A stretch of DNA of 64,000 nucleotides from Adiantum capillus-veneris. Lineage: Eukaryota > Streptophyta > Polypodiopsida > Polypodiales > Pteridaceae. A program made the position numbers and the translations under genes. Under the pieces are notes generated by a model, which was not told where the DNA came from, ran no database searches, and was given only the letters and a program-made list of their open reading frames with translations. Within the stretch, counting starts at the first letter, position 1, and each line of letters starts with the position of its first letter. Of this stretch, positions 46,832-58,516 are shown piece by piece. Location of the stretch: positions 108,313,141-108,377,140 of the forward strand of contig CM043942.1 of the NCBI GenBank assembly GCA_014529385.2, given 5' to 3'.

Positions 46832-48713
46832 CTCCTCCCCTTGAGGTTTGGACTAGGAGGAATACATGGAAGATTCTTTATCCACTAAGGATCTCAATAC
46901 AAGAGGAATCCTCTCCTTGAACTTTGGGCTACAACTTGATGAAGATAGACAACAATCCAATCCAGGAGCACACACTACATACATTCCCAATCCAGGAGAT
47001 AATCAACATAACACTCCAATCCATGGTTAAAAACAACACTTTAATCTAGGAGAAAAATCCCTAAAGAATGTATGCTTCGCTCTAATCCAAGAGCACCTTC
47101 GTCTTCTCCAAAGCTTTGCCTTCAGCTGCTTCATGGTTTTTGTCTTTGTATCCTCCCCTCGAACAAGTGCTTCTTTTGTTTAGCAAAATCAGGCTTTATC
47201 GAAAACAAAGTGCAATGCAAAATATTGATGTAAAATAACTATTAATGCGAGTATTAATGATGTTCCTTGGTTTTACCTCCCCGTGAAGTGAATTTTGAAA
47301 TTTCCCCATGGTGCCTTGGAGTGGTCTTGGCACTTGGAGACTCTCCAAGGCTAGTGTCTTGACTCCATACATTATAGAAGCTCCTTTTATTTTGCCTTGA
47401 GTGCAAATATGACTCAAAGTGCGCATCTTGTGTCAGCCAATGTGTGTGCTCACCATGTGCGGGAAGGTCTTACCATAGCTTTTGCTGGCAGTGTCTAATC
47501 CCGTGTTCATTGTGCTTTTGTACACAAATAGTACATACATTTCGATGTTGATGCACATTGTGTGTGCGTGTGTTTTTCCTTCATACACACTGATGTCATA
47601 CATTTCTACCATGGTATACAAGGCCATTGGGATTCCTTTGATCTTTGGAGATTTGAGCCGAGGGCGTTGGATTGCCGCAAGACGTAAGAACAACTTCTTA
47701 ACAGTAAGCTCATGGGAATAAGGCCCTCCACTGTGTGTTTTGAGGCCCTGCAGCTCACGAGAACACCCCTTAGGTGATTGGTAAAGATTGTTTGGAGCAA
47801 CAACCGGTGGGACGGGGGGCTTGAAGGCAATAAAGGTCTTGGGGCTTTTTTATAAAAAAACGGGCAGCCGGGCAGGGCAGTCTTCGAGCAGCTCGGTCAT
47901 GTTTTTGGGCAGCGGTGTCAGGCCGGGCAGAATTCGGGCATGCGCGGACAGGACGAGCAACGGAGCAGACGGGGGTAGGGCGGGTAGACCGGGTAGGCTT
48001 CAGGCTGGCGGGGTCACAGGCCGGCGGGCAGGCATGGGCAAATTATGCAGCAGGCCTGGCAGCGGGCAGAATCCGCCTTGCTTGTGTGTGAGCGCCCTTT
48101 TGGGCTTGCCTTTACCTCCTAGGTTGGGGGTTCCCACCAAGATAGGGCCGACTTATTTGGGGATATTTGAACCCTTTTGAAGACTTCTTTTCCAAAGGGA
48201 TATGGTGAGCATTGAATGCTCCTTTAGGTGCACACGTGCGCACACACACGTGCACACACACACACACACTCTTTTGAGCCTTGGATTTGCAACAAAAACT
48301 AGAGAATGGAGCTTTGCAAGTTTGGATTTTGTTCAAAGTGTTAATTGAAAAAGTCTGGCTCAAAATTGGTTGGTGTGGATGGGCTTGATTGAAAGCTCTT
48401 GAGATGGGCTACGCAGACATACTAAATGCAAATGCCAATTTTGCTAAAATGAGGAATAGCCATTGAATGCAAATGTGAGTTCCTAATGGAAAATTAATGA
48501 GCTGTAATGCTAATTAAGCTTCCAATTAGCCAATGAGTAGTGGCCCAAGAGTCTATAACTCAAGAACATGCTCATGCTAGCCAATGGAATACTAATTAGG
48601 CATGCGATCTGCAATAGAAGAGAAAATCGAATGGATCTAGCTAATGATTATTAAGGAATGTTAGTTGTACTAACATGCAAATGCATAATGACAAACCTAG
48701 CTACCATACCCAA

Positions 48714-48725
48714 GATCTGATACCA
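48714..48725 (-). promoter_or_regulatory. Primer-binding site of element E
   Basis: Minus strand TGGTATCAGATC, two mismatches or fewer from the initiator-Met type, 2 bp from the LTR. Confidence 0.8.
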
Positions 48726-48727
48726 CT

Positions 48728-49047
48728 TGATGGGAATGGGATTGTGCTAGCTAGGGTGGATGAAAGATAAACATTGTGCACACAAGTGAGTGTGTGTTGG
48801 CTAGATTATCAAGGAAATTAGGTTCCAAGATCAATTAACTTGGACTCATAAACACAATATGAGTATTTGCTAAGCCATCACAAGATCACCATAAACAAGG
48901 GAGATGTAATACAAAATAGAGTTGTGTTTATTCATTCATGAAATGAGCTTTAAGTATCTCTGCACCATTGCATGTGGGATAATTCCTTCTCTTCTCTCCT
49001 TGACTCATACTTCAATACTCTAGGATAAAGCTCACACCTTACTCTTA
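48728..49047 (-). repeat. 5' LTR of element E
   Basis: Similar to 46503-46831, starting TGATGGGAATGGGATTGTGC. Confidence 0.87.
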
Positions 49048-49345
49048 CGTTAGCCAGTCACTTTCATGGAAAGTAAAAAGAGGTAGGCTCTTTCAGGTAC
49101 ATCTTAGCAGTATAACTCATTTAGCATACTCAAGTGAGTTCTAAATGGAGTATATTGGATATGGGCCGGGTACACAAGACGGTTGCAAAGGGACAACAAC
49201 ATGGAAAATCAAGATGTTATTCTTGATTTCATTGAACCTTCTACTGGATCCATGAAGGATGCCACTGTGGAAAACATTAGTGTTCTTAGGATGATACAAC
49301 CACTCTTGTTTTAGAGGACGAAAATAATTCTCCAAGATGGGAGTA

Positions 49346-50831
49346 ATGTCAGTTCTAGAGTAAGATTGGGCGGGCCAAGGGCCAAGACCAAGCCATGTAG
49401 CATTGCAGGCTCTAGTCCCCTCAGTCTCACACAATATGTCTAAAATTGAAGCCTTGCTTTACATAAGTACCTTGGAAGAATGAAACATGATGGAGCTTTT
49501 GTGCTCATAGCTAATGAATGCTTCTCCCAACATGCATATAGGGTAAAGGGGCCAATACTTGAACAGGGTTCAAAAGAAGTACACTCTTAGAGTTTTATTG
49601 GGGCCCAATATTAGGCCAAAATACAACCACTCAAAGGAAAGTATTTAACGTGGCTAATTTAAAAACTAAGACGCCCATCCTCATTGCAGCCGACTCCCTC
49701 TCTCTCTAGAATCAGCTCCATCCCTGCACAAAATAAGAGCGCACATGTTTCAACAAGACGACAACGTACTGAACTCACTCCTCTTCTCTCACAAACTCAT
49801 GAAGGAACGTTCTAATTGAGGTAATTTTTGTACCTAGTTCAAGACTAATACGAATTCAAAATTTATTTAGCACAAACCTACAAACCAATCAACTTCTTTC
49901 GCATGGATTTGACTTACCAATAGGATTACTTAAACTGCCAGATTGCCCACTCATCCTTTCAAAAGTCTCTTTCTCCCACAACATATACACTTCCTAGAGA
50001 GTTCTCTTATTCCCCCAACACATACACCTCCCAACACCATAGATGCAAATGAACAGCCTGCATCATACTTACAAACTGCACCTTTCTACGTCATGAGCAT
50101 TGAACAACATCTCTGTTTCAACCAGCCTGCATGCACATTTACCTCCTAGCTAATGTCTTAAATCCACACCACCTTCTTTTAAGTGTAGTCCCTTATTTAT
50201 TTGCACATTATTCATTCAAGGCAGCCCCCACCACTACTATATAGTTGTAACATGCGAAATCAATGGCCTCGAAAGCCCCATGTGAATGCAAACTGAGTCT
50301 GATAGAGAGACAACTTGCTGACCTTCTCTGCACCTCATCACTTATTCATCGCAATAGAGGAAGAGTTTATTGATGTGGACGAGTTCATTTGAAGCCCACT
50401 TTTCTTTGCACAATACCTAGAAAACAATCACCCTTCATTTCCTCAAAAATCCAATCAACAGCTACAATCCAGAAAAGGCCAGCAGAGAGCGTAGAGATAG
50501 ATTCTCCAAAAGTAGCAAATAGAAACTTCTCAGTGAAAGACTACAAGAAGCTTCTATAGGACTATTAGGAATAACTCTCTACATTTCCGAATGGTAAGCT
50601 TTCTAGAACTATCTATTACTTGACTTGCTTTACTAATACACCATAAAATCCATTATAAATTTACGTTGATCTGTCTAACTATCGTTTGATTTGTATTTGT
50701 CATTTGATCTACATCAGCAGGTAACATCTTAGACACTAATAATGACAAAAAGGGTGTCAAAGGTTACAAGAAAAACCGAAGCTAAATCAACCACATTAGA
50801 GCTTCGTGCATGTAGCTCTCCCTCATAAAAA
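49346..50831. other. No gene recognised
   Basis: AT-rich sequence with short frames. It may hold the 5' flank or terminal repeat of the pogo-like transposon that follows, but I could not define a terminal inverted repeat. Confidence 0.45.
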
Positions 50832-51140
50832 ATGAATCAAAAACACACGCCTCGAAGGACAAGATCGAAGACCTTAAAGAAAAGTTCACCTCTAAGCACT
50901 CAAACAAAAGTTAGATTTCCAAAATCGGCTTCTCCTTCACAGCCTTCTACACAAAATCAAGCCCCTTTAGACATCAATGACGACAACTCAAAAAAATCAG
51001 TCAAGAAGACACCCAAAAGAAGGACATTAACATGGATAGAGGAGGACATGGCAAAAGCCCTTGCAGCTCGTGATGAAGGCTTATCATTACACAAATGCTC
51101 TTTTCAATTTGGAATCAGTAAATCTACAATAGCCAGTTGG

Positions 51141-51332
51141 TGTTGGGGTATAGGCGCCTGTGTCTTGCCCGGCCGCCCAGAGTCTGGGCGCCCACTGACT
51201 TGTATACCTTATACATAGCATAAGTGTATAGGAGGCTGCTCACTCTTTTGGAGTCTCCCTACCCATATCTGTGTGTCGTGTGTCTCCTTCTCTCTCTCAC
51301 TCTCCGTTTGTGGTGCTCCCCGATCCCCTTCA
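51141..51332 (+). repeat. 5' LTR of element A2
   Basis: 192 bp, TGTTGGGGTATAGG ... CCCCTTCA. Confidence 0.95.
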
Positions 51333-51334
51333 AT

Positions 51335-51346
51335 TGGTATCAGAGC
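51335..51346 (+). promoter_or_regulatory. Primer-binding site of element A2
   Basis: TGGTATCAGAGC, identical to that of element A, 2 bp from the LTR. Confidence 0.93.
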
Positions 51347-52877
51347 TATGGTGACCGCGGAGAGCACGACGGCTTTGAGAGCTTCGAGGCGATAGCTCGC
51401 TCTCTCTCGACGGTAGAGAGATTAAGAAAGCAGAAGACTTGCTGTGAGAATGCAATGGGAGCTTGTGAGCTCAGTTGAGAGTGATGTATGCTCTTGTGGA
51501 AGCTCAGAAAGGAGTGTGGAAGATTGTGTGTAAGTGAAGGTGCTGCCCTAAAACTGTGTGCGTAGCAGCACAGTTTTCAGATTCGTTTTTCTCCTTGTAG
51601 AATGCAGATCTGAAAATTTTGTGTAGGCTGCCCATCCGTTTCGACGTGGTCTACAACTTTGTAGAAGAAACTTTTTGCAAATTCCTCACCGTTTTGCTGA
51701 TACTCAGCTCAGAGTGACTGTATATAGAAATTCCAGATTTTCTGTTGTCGCATTGTGTGCGAGTTTGATGCACTTTTTGGAAGCATGAGAGATGCTTGAT
51801 GTTGAGTACATAAATTCTGAGCTGAAGATGCAATTGCAGCTTGTGTTAAGCTTGTGGTTTGAGGGTTTTTTGGTAGACTTGGGCAACGAAGTACGGAGGC
51901 GTTTACACACCATCGAGGCGGTCTCTTGAGAGACGCAGGTTTTTGGAGCACACAGGTGGAGCTTCTTTCACTGGTTTTCACACGATACTTTGGCAGTGAT
52001 TTCGTGCTTGGATTCATGGTCTTTGCGGATGGTTTGCATATGGTTATGGCGCATGGTTGATGCCCATTATACATGCATTTTGACGAGCACTTTCAAGTGC
52101 CAGTGAGCTCTCTTGAGAGCATTGTTTTCGCATTGATCAAGTTTCCGGATTGCAAATCTTTTGGCGTTTGCTTATGCGCGGTCACTCCATTGATGTATGT
52201 TGAGTGTAGTTTGATGCGCATTGATTGCTCATTGTATTGAGCTTGCAGGACAATGGTTATTTTGTGTTGATAGCCATTGTGCGTCAAAACTCTGGCAAAA
52301 TTTTCCCAGGAGTTTTATGCGTATCATTTATGCGATCTAGGTAGAGATTGCGGGTTGCACTCAGCATTTGCGTGCGGTGTTCTCTGCAGGTGGGAGATTT
52401 GTGCGTGTGTATGCATCGATACCGCACATTGTGGGCTTGGTGATTAGCTCGCGGGTTTGACAGGCATACAATTATCTTGGCACACTCACAGGAGTGAGTA
52501 TTGTGATGTATGCTTGTGTGGCTACGAGCTAGGTAGCCGGATTCGAGCACTAATGGCTTGAGGTTTTTCAGCAGGTTTCAGCTACAGGTTTACAAGTTTA
52601 CAGGCAGGTTTGAGGTCTTATTTGGGCGCTGAATTTTCAGCCATTGTTTCCTCTTTGCAGGTGTCCATGTATGGCTCAGTTGTAGGTTGATTTGGGACAC
52701 ATTTGTGACTTGTTTATGCAGCTGTTTAAGAGCTGAATTTTGGGGCTGTTTTGGGGTTGATTTGCAGCCATATCTTACAGCCATATTTGCAGACTTTTGT
52801 TGATGCAATTCGAGCCAGTTTAGGGCTGATTTGGTTGACATTTTCTACTCATTGTTGGTTGCTCTTTTGCGAGCATT
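51347..52877 (+). other. Leader of element A2
   Basis: The first ~80 bases after the primer site and 52285-52877 match the leader of element A. The stretch 51430-52270 does not and replaces the modules found in A. No gene. Confidence 0.65.
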
Positions 52878-54731
52878 ATGGCTGATTTTTCATTTGACTT
52901 CCAGCGTTACGGTCTGACACAGTTTGATGGTGTAGATTTTGTTGCTTGGAAGGAGCATATGCTTGTTGCATTGGCGGATTTGGGGCAGGATAAACCCTTG
53001 CATGGTTTATCGGCGAAGCCCAAGTCTATGCGTGATGATGATTGGCAGGATCTTGATGAGTTAGCAATGTCTACGATTCGTTTGCATCTGGTTGAGTCTG
53101 TTGACTGGCAGGTCTCGAGGGAGACTACAACTCATGCTTTATGGCAGAGTTTACATGCTATGTACGCGACATCCATGTCTACAGGGGAGTCTAGTCCCAC
53201 TTCTATGTCCATGGGATAGATTGGTCCCACACGCAAGTCTCGACGGCATAGAGACTTGACATGTTGGCATTGTGGACATAGAGGGCACATTAGGCGTCGA
53301 TGTTTCAGGCATTCGAGACAACGGAGGCGACAGATGCGTGATGCAGATTTGGGCACGACAGATGCTAGTGAGATCAGTACAGTGGTTACTGAGTATGCTT
53401 GTGACGGCGATGTCACATTTACATCTAGCTTGTCTTCAGACGATCTTATGTCTACGGATTGCATATCGGATTGCACATTGTCTTCACATTGGTTACTAGA
53501 TTCAGATGCTACTTTCCATGTCACGTCGCATCGTGAGTGGTTTAGCACGTTTTCTAGTGGGAGACTTGGTTGTGTGCACATGGATGATGGTGCTGTGTAT
53601 AACATTGAGGATACAGGAGACGTATGTTTGTCCTTGCCCAGTGATATGAGATTTACCCTGCGTCATGTGCGTTATGTGCCAAATCTGAGACGGGATTTGA
53701 TCTCAGTCAGACAGTTACGGGATAGTGAATGTCGGGTATCGCTGCTTGATCGATCTTTTGCGTTGCATTTGGGTTTGCTAGTGATTGCGAGAGGTGCCAG
53801 GAGTGGTACAGGTTACCCATTGCATGTGGATCACGGGAGAGACGGTGTTGTCTCTGTGATCACGCAGCCAGGTAGAGAGCGAGAGAGCAGGCGAGTCTCT
53901 TTTGCTCATGGGTTGCAGGGTACTTTGCATGGAGTGCAGAGTAGTGAGCTCGTTGTGCACACAATTGGGGCACGACTTGAGCAGTCACACAGAGAGGTGA
54001 CAGAGTCAGACATGCATGCTTTGCTATTGACTGAGCAAAGCAGAGAGTCAGTTGTGCGAGATACTTCTATGCAGGATAGACAGGTAGAGCGGTCTTGCTC
54101 TAGTGAGTCACGACAGGAGGACGTTGTGCAAGAGTCTATGCATACGGAGTTAGAGCATGAGAGCTCTAGTGAGTCACAGCAGATTGAGTGGTCATGTTTG
54201 CAGTGGATGATTGCAGAGGAGGCTGAGACGTCAGCGATTATGCAATCATTCCTTTCTATGTTTGACAGTGAGCATGGGGATATAGTTGTGCAGGATATGT
54301 CCTTCAGCAGACACCTAGAGCAGCTAGTTTGCTCTGAGGTTACACGACAGGTTGATGCGTATTTTGCGGATAGTCAGGAGATGCATGTGGCTGACATGCC
54401 TTGTCAGTCAGAGATGCCTATTGCCAGGGATATATATGTTGATGCATGCTCCGTAGAGCTAGCAGGGCCCGCTAGCATTGCATCGGCATTCGGTGGTCTC
54501 ATGTATGAGATGTTGATCCTGAGACCGGATATCGCAGCTGCAGTGGGAGCATTTGTAGTTGGGGTTGTCAGTCGTTTGTTGACTGATGATGGCATAGTGC
54601 ACGAGAGAGATATGCAGGTATTGCGTACATACTTGCAGTACGTGTGTGGTACGTCTGGTGGTGTATGGACTTACACGGGAGCAGGACAGCCGGATGCACA
54701 CGATCACAGCCAGCCAGTGGGCATCGGTTGA
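52878..54731 (+). pseudogene. Gag-protease-like protein with RT tail (element A2), one stop
   Basis: Collinear with 8436-10289. It starts MADFSFDFQ. A TAG at 53217-53219 replaces GAG (MGEIG in element A) and splits it into 113 and about 500 codons. The zinc knuckle (CWHCGHRGHIRRRC) and the altered protease motif DSDAT are conserved, as is the RT-like tail (YLQYVCGTSGG). The shared DSD change shows it was already present in the family ancestor. Confidence 0.88.
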
Positions 54732-54810
54732 GAGCGGTTTTCTCTCACCTTTTGTAGTCTTTAGACTAGGTTCCCTTGCTTAAAGGCACAGTCGCCTTTA
54801 AGTGGGAGGT

Positions 54811-55002
54811 TGTTGGGGTATAGGCGCATGTGCCTTGCCCGGCCGCCCAGAGTCTGGGCGCCCACTGACTTGTATACCTTATACATAGCATAAGTGTATA
54901 GGGGGCTGCTCACTCTTTTGGAGTCTCCCCACCCATATCTGTGTGTCGTGTGTCTCCTTCTCTCTCTCACTCTCCGTTTGTGGTGCTCCCCGATCCCCTT
55001 CA
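54811..55002 (+). repeat. 3' LTR of element A2
   Basis: 192 bp, preceded by the polypurine tract and followed by GTTGG. Confidence 0.95.
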
Positions 55003-55987
55003 GTTGGGTAGGAGGGAAGAACATGTAAAAATAAAAAAGTCCCTCCAACAATGTTATCAAGTGAAGAAAAAGCTTTGCTACAATGGATATTCCAGAAGTG
55101 TGAATCAAGGCATGGCATGTCAGTAATAGATGTGAAATTAAAGGTTGCAAAAATGTATTAGACGAGACACACTATTTTCACCAATGGCATCCCCAAAAAA
55201 AGTTGGTGGATTTCTTTTTGAAAGCGACATCTAGAGTTGGTGTTTCGTGTTCGGTGGGCTTGGAACAACCCGAGCCACAAGATTTCAGCTTGAAATAGTC
55301 AAGACACTTCATGACAATCTAGAGAAGCTATATAATGTCAACACTTATCCACCTTCAAACATATGGAATGCGGATGAAACAGGTTTTCAAGGATCAAGAG
55401 ACAAAGGCATCAAGGTCTTAGCAAGGAAAGGGTCCAAATCGGTCTATGGAATAACGTGTGATTCGCGAGAATGGACGAAAGTTTTGTGTTGTGTGAATGC
55501 AAGCGGCCACTCTATTCCATCCTACTATATTTTTAAGGGAAGCCGGATTACAAGTAACTACATTGAAAATTGTGAGCAAGGTGCAGCGATGGCAATGCAA
55601 CGAAAAACATGGATGATGGGAGAACTATTTCAAGCGTGGCTCAATCACTTTAAGCATTCAATTGCACAAGATATGGGCTTTGAACAACGCCACTTATTGA
55701 TCCTCGATGGACATGGGAGCCATGTGTCTTTAGAGGTGGTTGCAAGCTCACATGATGCAGGTATTGACATCGTCAAATTACCAGCTCATCCTTCACATAA
55801 GCTACATCCATTAGATGTCTTCGTCTTTAAATCACTCAAAGGAAATTTAAGAAAGGAGAGAGCCATATGGCAGCTCAAAACAGCCAGCTCTCAAGCAAGT
55901 AAAAGTGAACTTGCATCAATTGCATCCAAAGCTATAGCACTCTCTCTAACAGAAGATAACATAAAGGCAGGGTTCAGGGCAACATGA

Positions 55988-57300
55988 ATTTGGCCACATG
56001 ATCCAAATGTAGTGAAAATAGAAGGTATGCCTTGCAACTATATAGCAATATTAGTGATAGCTGTTTTTCGGCTTTCCATCATTGCCATAGTAAGCTACCT
56101 CACCCTATCAAATCACCAAACACTGTGGCTATGCCTACCATTTCACTAAACATAGCCGTGTGTGAGTTAGGGGACTTTTTCCATATCTTCTTAAAAACCC
56201 TTAATTAGCTAGTCACTGGGCTAGTTGAGCCAAAAAAATAAAAATATATATAAAAAATATAAGTATATTATGGCCCATTTGTGTGTAAATATTTCATTGT
56301 ATATAGGGCCTAAATAAAAGGATTTTTCATAATTATTTTGGTATTTATTTAAATATTTCTACCTATGGTGTGTTATTTATGCTATGTACATTGACTCACC
56401 ATTACCATATTTTTTCTTACCATTTTGCATACTCTTTATTCCATATAAAAATAATTTCATGCAAGCTTCTCTTATTTTTGGTGTAACTCCATCCCAACAA
56501 AAATCCAAAAAAACTAGTTTTATTTATGTGTATATTTTTTCACTATTGTGATTTTTCCTTCCTACATCTATTCTCTTTTACTCTCATAAATTATAACACC
56601 AAAAATATTCATCTTTTTATGGTAGACTTATAATGAGAGAGATTTATTTTGACCCCTTTATATTTTTTCCACCTATATTATTTATATTTGACATGTACAT
56701 ATTTTTTTAGACCCCTCAATATTTGATTTTCTTAGTTGTACTGAAGAATAAGAGAAACCATGGTGAACTCATGTCTCCTACACACACTTCCATTCCAAAA
56801 TTGACCACCTAGTCTCATTTTTTCTCTTCCATATTACCCATATTTATAAAAAAAACCACAAAATTCAGCCTCTTCTCTTAAAAGACAGCATCATGGTGAT
56901 TGATTACTCATGTTCACTTACTCTTGACCTTCCTTGGCTCCCAAGGAAGGTCAAGAGTGGAGAAAAAACGTATCGTAAAAGCTAGTGGACCGTCAACAAG
57001 CGTCAAAATTGACCCTACTCAAGACACTTGGAGCATCGACATTGTAAGAAATCCATGTTTCTTACATATTAAGAGTTTTTTCTTCCTTATTTGTATGCTA
57101 CATGGATACTCCCATTGTAAATATCCAATTCCATTTGTAAATCAATAAAAATACTAACTCTACTAATTTACTAACACTAACTTAGTATGAAAAGTCCTAT
57201 CACCTCCACTTCTCTCCTCTCTGTCTTCTTCATCTATCCCTACGAACTTCTTGATAATTCCAAGCAAAAGAAATTAGATAAGTGCTGAAAATCTAACCCA
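55988..57300. other. AT-rich stretch without a gene; contains a perfect hairpin
   Basis: Likely pogo-element 3' flank and upstream sequence of element J. The only structured item I see is the inverted repeat at 56921-56957. Confidence 0.5.
56921..56957. repeat. Perfect 17-bp inverted repeat, 3-nt loop
   Basis: CTCTTGACCTTCCTTGG, then CTC, then CCAAGGAAGGTCAAGAG. Both arms match exactly. Confidence 0.95.
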
Positions 57301-57338
57301 ACCATGGTTAGAGGAGTAATCCTAGCCCTCAAAATTGC

Positions 57339-57346
57339 TATAAAAG
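57339..57346 (+). promoter_or_regulatory. TATA box of the element J 5' LTR
   Basis: TATAAAAG in GC-richer context, about 870 bp before the primer site. The downstream 57365-58200 would be R-U5. Confidence 0.5.
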
Positions 57347-58211
57347 GAAGGTGTAGCTAGCACAAAAAGGGGAGAGCCATAAGCAAGAGCACTATGCTAT
57401 AGCTTGAGAAGCCAAGCTCAACCTCTCTAGAAGGAGCTCTTGAGTGGAAGCTCATTGTCGTATGCTTGTGCATGTGTTGTAATAGGGGTGACTAGCATGG
57501 GAACTCTATGCCATTGTAAAAGAGAGAGCGATCATTCAATTGAGAGTGGAAAATCTATCATTCCTCCTACTAGTGTAAGCCCAACATTTGGTGAATCAAG
57601 GAGGGTGGATTCGGACTAATCTTGGATACTTTGTCTCTCTTCCAACGTGAAGTAATGGACAACAATGATGTGTAAGTGTCTTGGTGATATTTTTAGTTCT
57701 TGCTAGCTTGTGTCTGGGTGTTGTCATCAATTTAGCTATAAATCCCACATATTGTAAGAGGGCAACAGGGTGGAGAGGACTCCCCTGGCCTTAAGACAGT
57801 GACTGGGGTGGCTTTTCTTGTGATGTGTCGTGGTGAAATTTACTCAAGCTATGTTGAACAAATACTAATCTCACTTTGATCGGTCATGAAAGATTTGTAA
57901 GAAGGTATTAATGCAACAAGCATCCCCTCCCTCTTCTCTCTCTTTCTTACATATATAATTGTGTTTGCTTGATCATTGCCGATACATTTCAAAGCAGCCC
58001 GAGCACTAGCTCTCTCTCTCTCTCTCTCTCTCTTTACGCGTCCTAGTTCGCATCCAAAACTAGGTGGTGCCCAAATTTGTGTAGGGTTAGGTTGCGGGTT
58101 TGTGTGTGTGTTTGTTGTTTTTCCCAACCCCAACCCAATTGAGCAGCACGGGAGCCTACAAGGGTGCTTAGAGGCCACTCTTCTTGTTTCTCACCCCGGA
58201 CCGCCTCAAAT

Positions 58212-58229
58212 TGGTGCCCCCACTGAGGA
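58212..58229 (+). promoter_or_regulatory. Candidate primer-binding site of element J
   Basis: TGGTGCCCCCACTGAGGA begins with TGG, as primer sites do, at the expected place between LTR and ORFs. I cannot assign the tRNA. Confidence 0.45.
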
Positions 58230-58282
58230 CGGCTTGTGTATTTTTGTGAAGGCTCAACCTTTAGCATAATCAAGTCGCTTGC

Positions 58283-58495
58283 ATGAATCACGAGAATTTG
58301 TATGATCCCTTCATTCCCATTGCAAGGCAAAAGGTACACATAATTGTTAATACTAAGTTGCAATTTCAACGTGTATTTCGTAGAATTTTAGGTCCTCTTA
58401 GGTTGGCAGAGATAAACGCATCAGTAAATCCTTTTATTTTGCCTCTCATTAGGTACGACCTTAGTTTGGACGTCTATATTTTTGTTTTGTTTTAA
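58283..58495 (+). CDS. Small leader ORF 1 of element J
   Basis: 70 residues from ATG, hydrophobic C terminus (DVYIFVLF). No known domain. It is similar over its last 50 residues to the next ORF: both have NPxILPLI followed by a D(L/V)xxF pattern near the C terminus, and an (L/I)xFQ block 30 residues earlier. Frame and start are clean. It lies between the primer site and gag, where plant Gypsy elements normally have no gene. Function unknown. Confidence 0.5.
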   Translation: MNHENLYDPFIPIARQKVHIIVNTKLQFQRVFRRILGPLRLAEINASVNPFILPLIRYDLSLDVYIFVLF

Positions 58496-58516
58496 GAATT
58501 AGGTCACGCATAGACC

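Larger units (their letters stand above)
46503..49047 (-). mobile_element. Element E: small non-coding LTR retrotransposon
   Basis: LTR-like direct repeats at 46503-46831 and 48728-49047 start TGATGG. A primer site lies inside the right copy and a purine tract (TCAAGGGGAGGAG, minus strand) inside the left copy, so the element is on the minus strand. The flanks are GTTAC (46498-46502) and GTTAG (49048-49052), a target duplication with one mismatch. The right LTR end is slightly rearranged (TTACTCTTAC). The 1.9 kb interior has no gag or pol. It has a GC-rich island at about 47860-48080 made of repeated CGGGCAG-type words. This is a non-autonomous (LARD/TRIM-like) element. Confidence 0.82.
46330..49345 (+). 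repeat. Third element D family fragment, split by element E
   Basis: 46330-46502 and 49048-49345 together are the reverse complement of about 19466-20010. Blocks include CTCTAGTTGGAGTTTGATAA, GTTATGGTGGGGTTGTT, GGAAAATCAAGATGTT and GGAAAACATTAGTGTTCTT, ending with a polypurine-like tract (AATTCTCCAAGATGGGAG). Collinearity across the E insertion shows E entered an existing D copy. Confidence 0.8.
51141..55002 (+). mobile_element. Element A2: second copy of the family A element
   Basis: 192-bp LTRs (51141-51332 and 54811-55002), TG...CA, flanked by a perfect GTTGG duplication (51136-51140 and 55003-55007). Opposite orientation to element A. Same primer site, polypurine tract (AAGTGGGAGGT) and gene content, so this is a true transposing family and not a single deletion product. 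The LTRs differ at a few positions, so it is somewhat older than A. Confidence 0.95.
50832..55987 (+). pseudogene. Pogo/CENP-B-type transposase, interrupted by element A2
   Basis: The N-terminal part (50832-51140) has a basic Ser/Thr/Lys-rich start and a psq-type helix-turn-helix (DEGLSLHKCSFQFGISKSTI). Beyond A2 a second, Tc5/CENP-B-type helix-turn-helix is visible in another frame near 55051-55150 (LSSEEKALLQWIFQKCESRH), followed by a NGIPKKSWWISF block. The DDE_1 catalytic region is at 55247-55987: WNADETGFQ (first Asp), LILDGHGSHVS (second Asp), LPAHPSHKLHPLD (third Asp). Even without A2 the frame has stops and shifts between the second helix-turn-helix and the catalytic domain, so it is dead. 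The family cuts and pastes DNA; some host proteins descend from it. Confidence 0.85.

Noticed and set aside
47788-48180. A 130-codon Gly/Arg-rich ORF in element E
   Set aside because: Follows the GC-rich CGGGCAG repetition; no domain and it lies in a non-coding LTR element.
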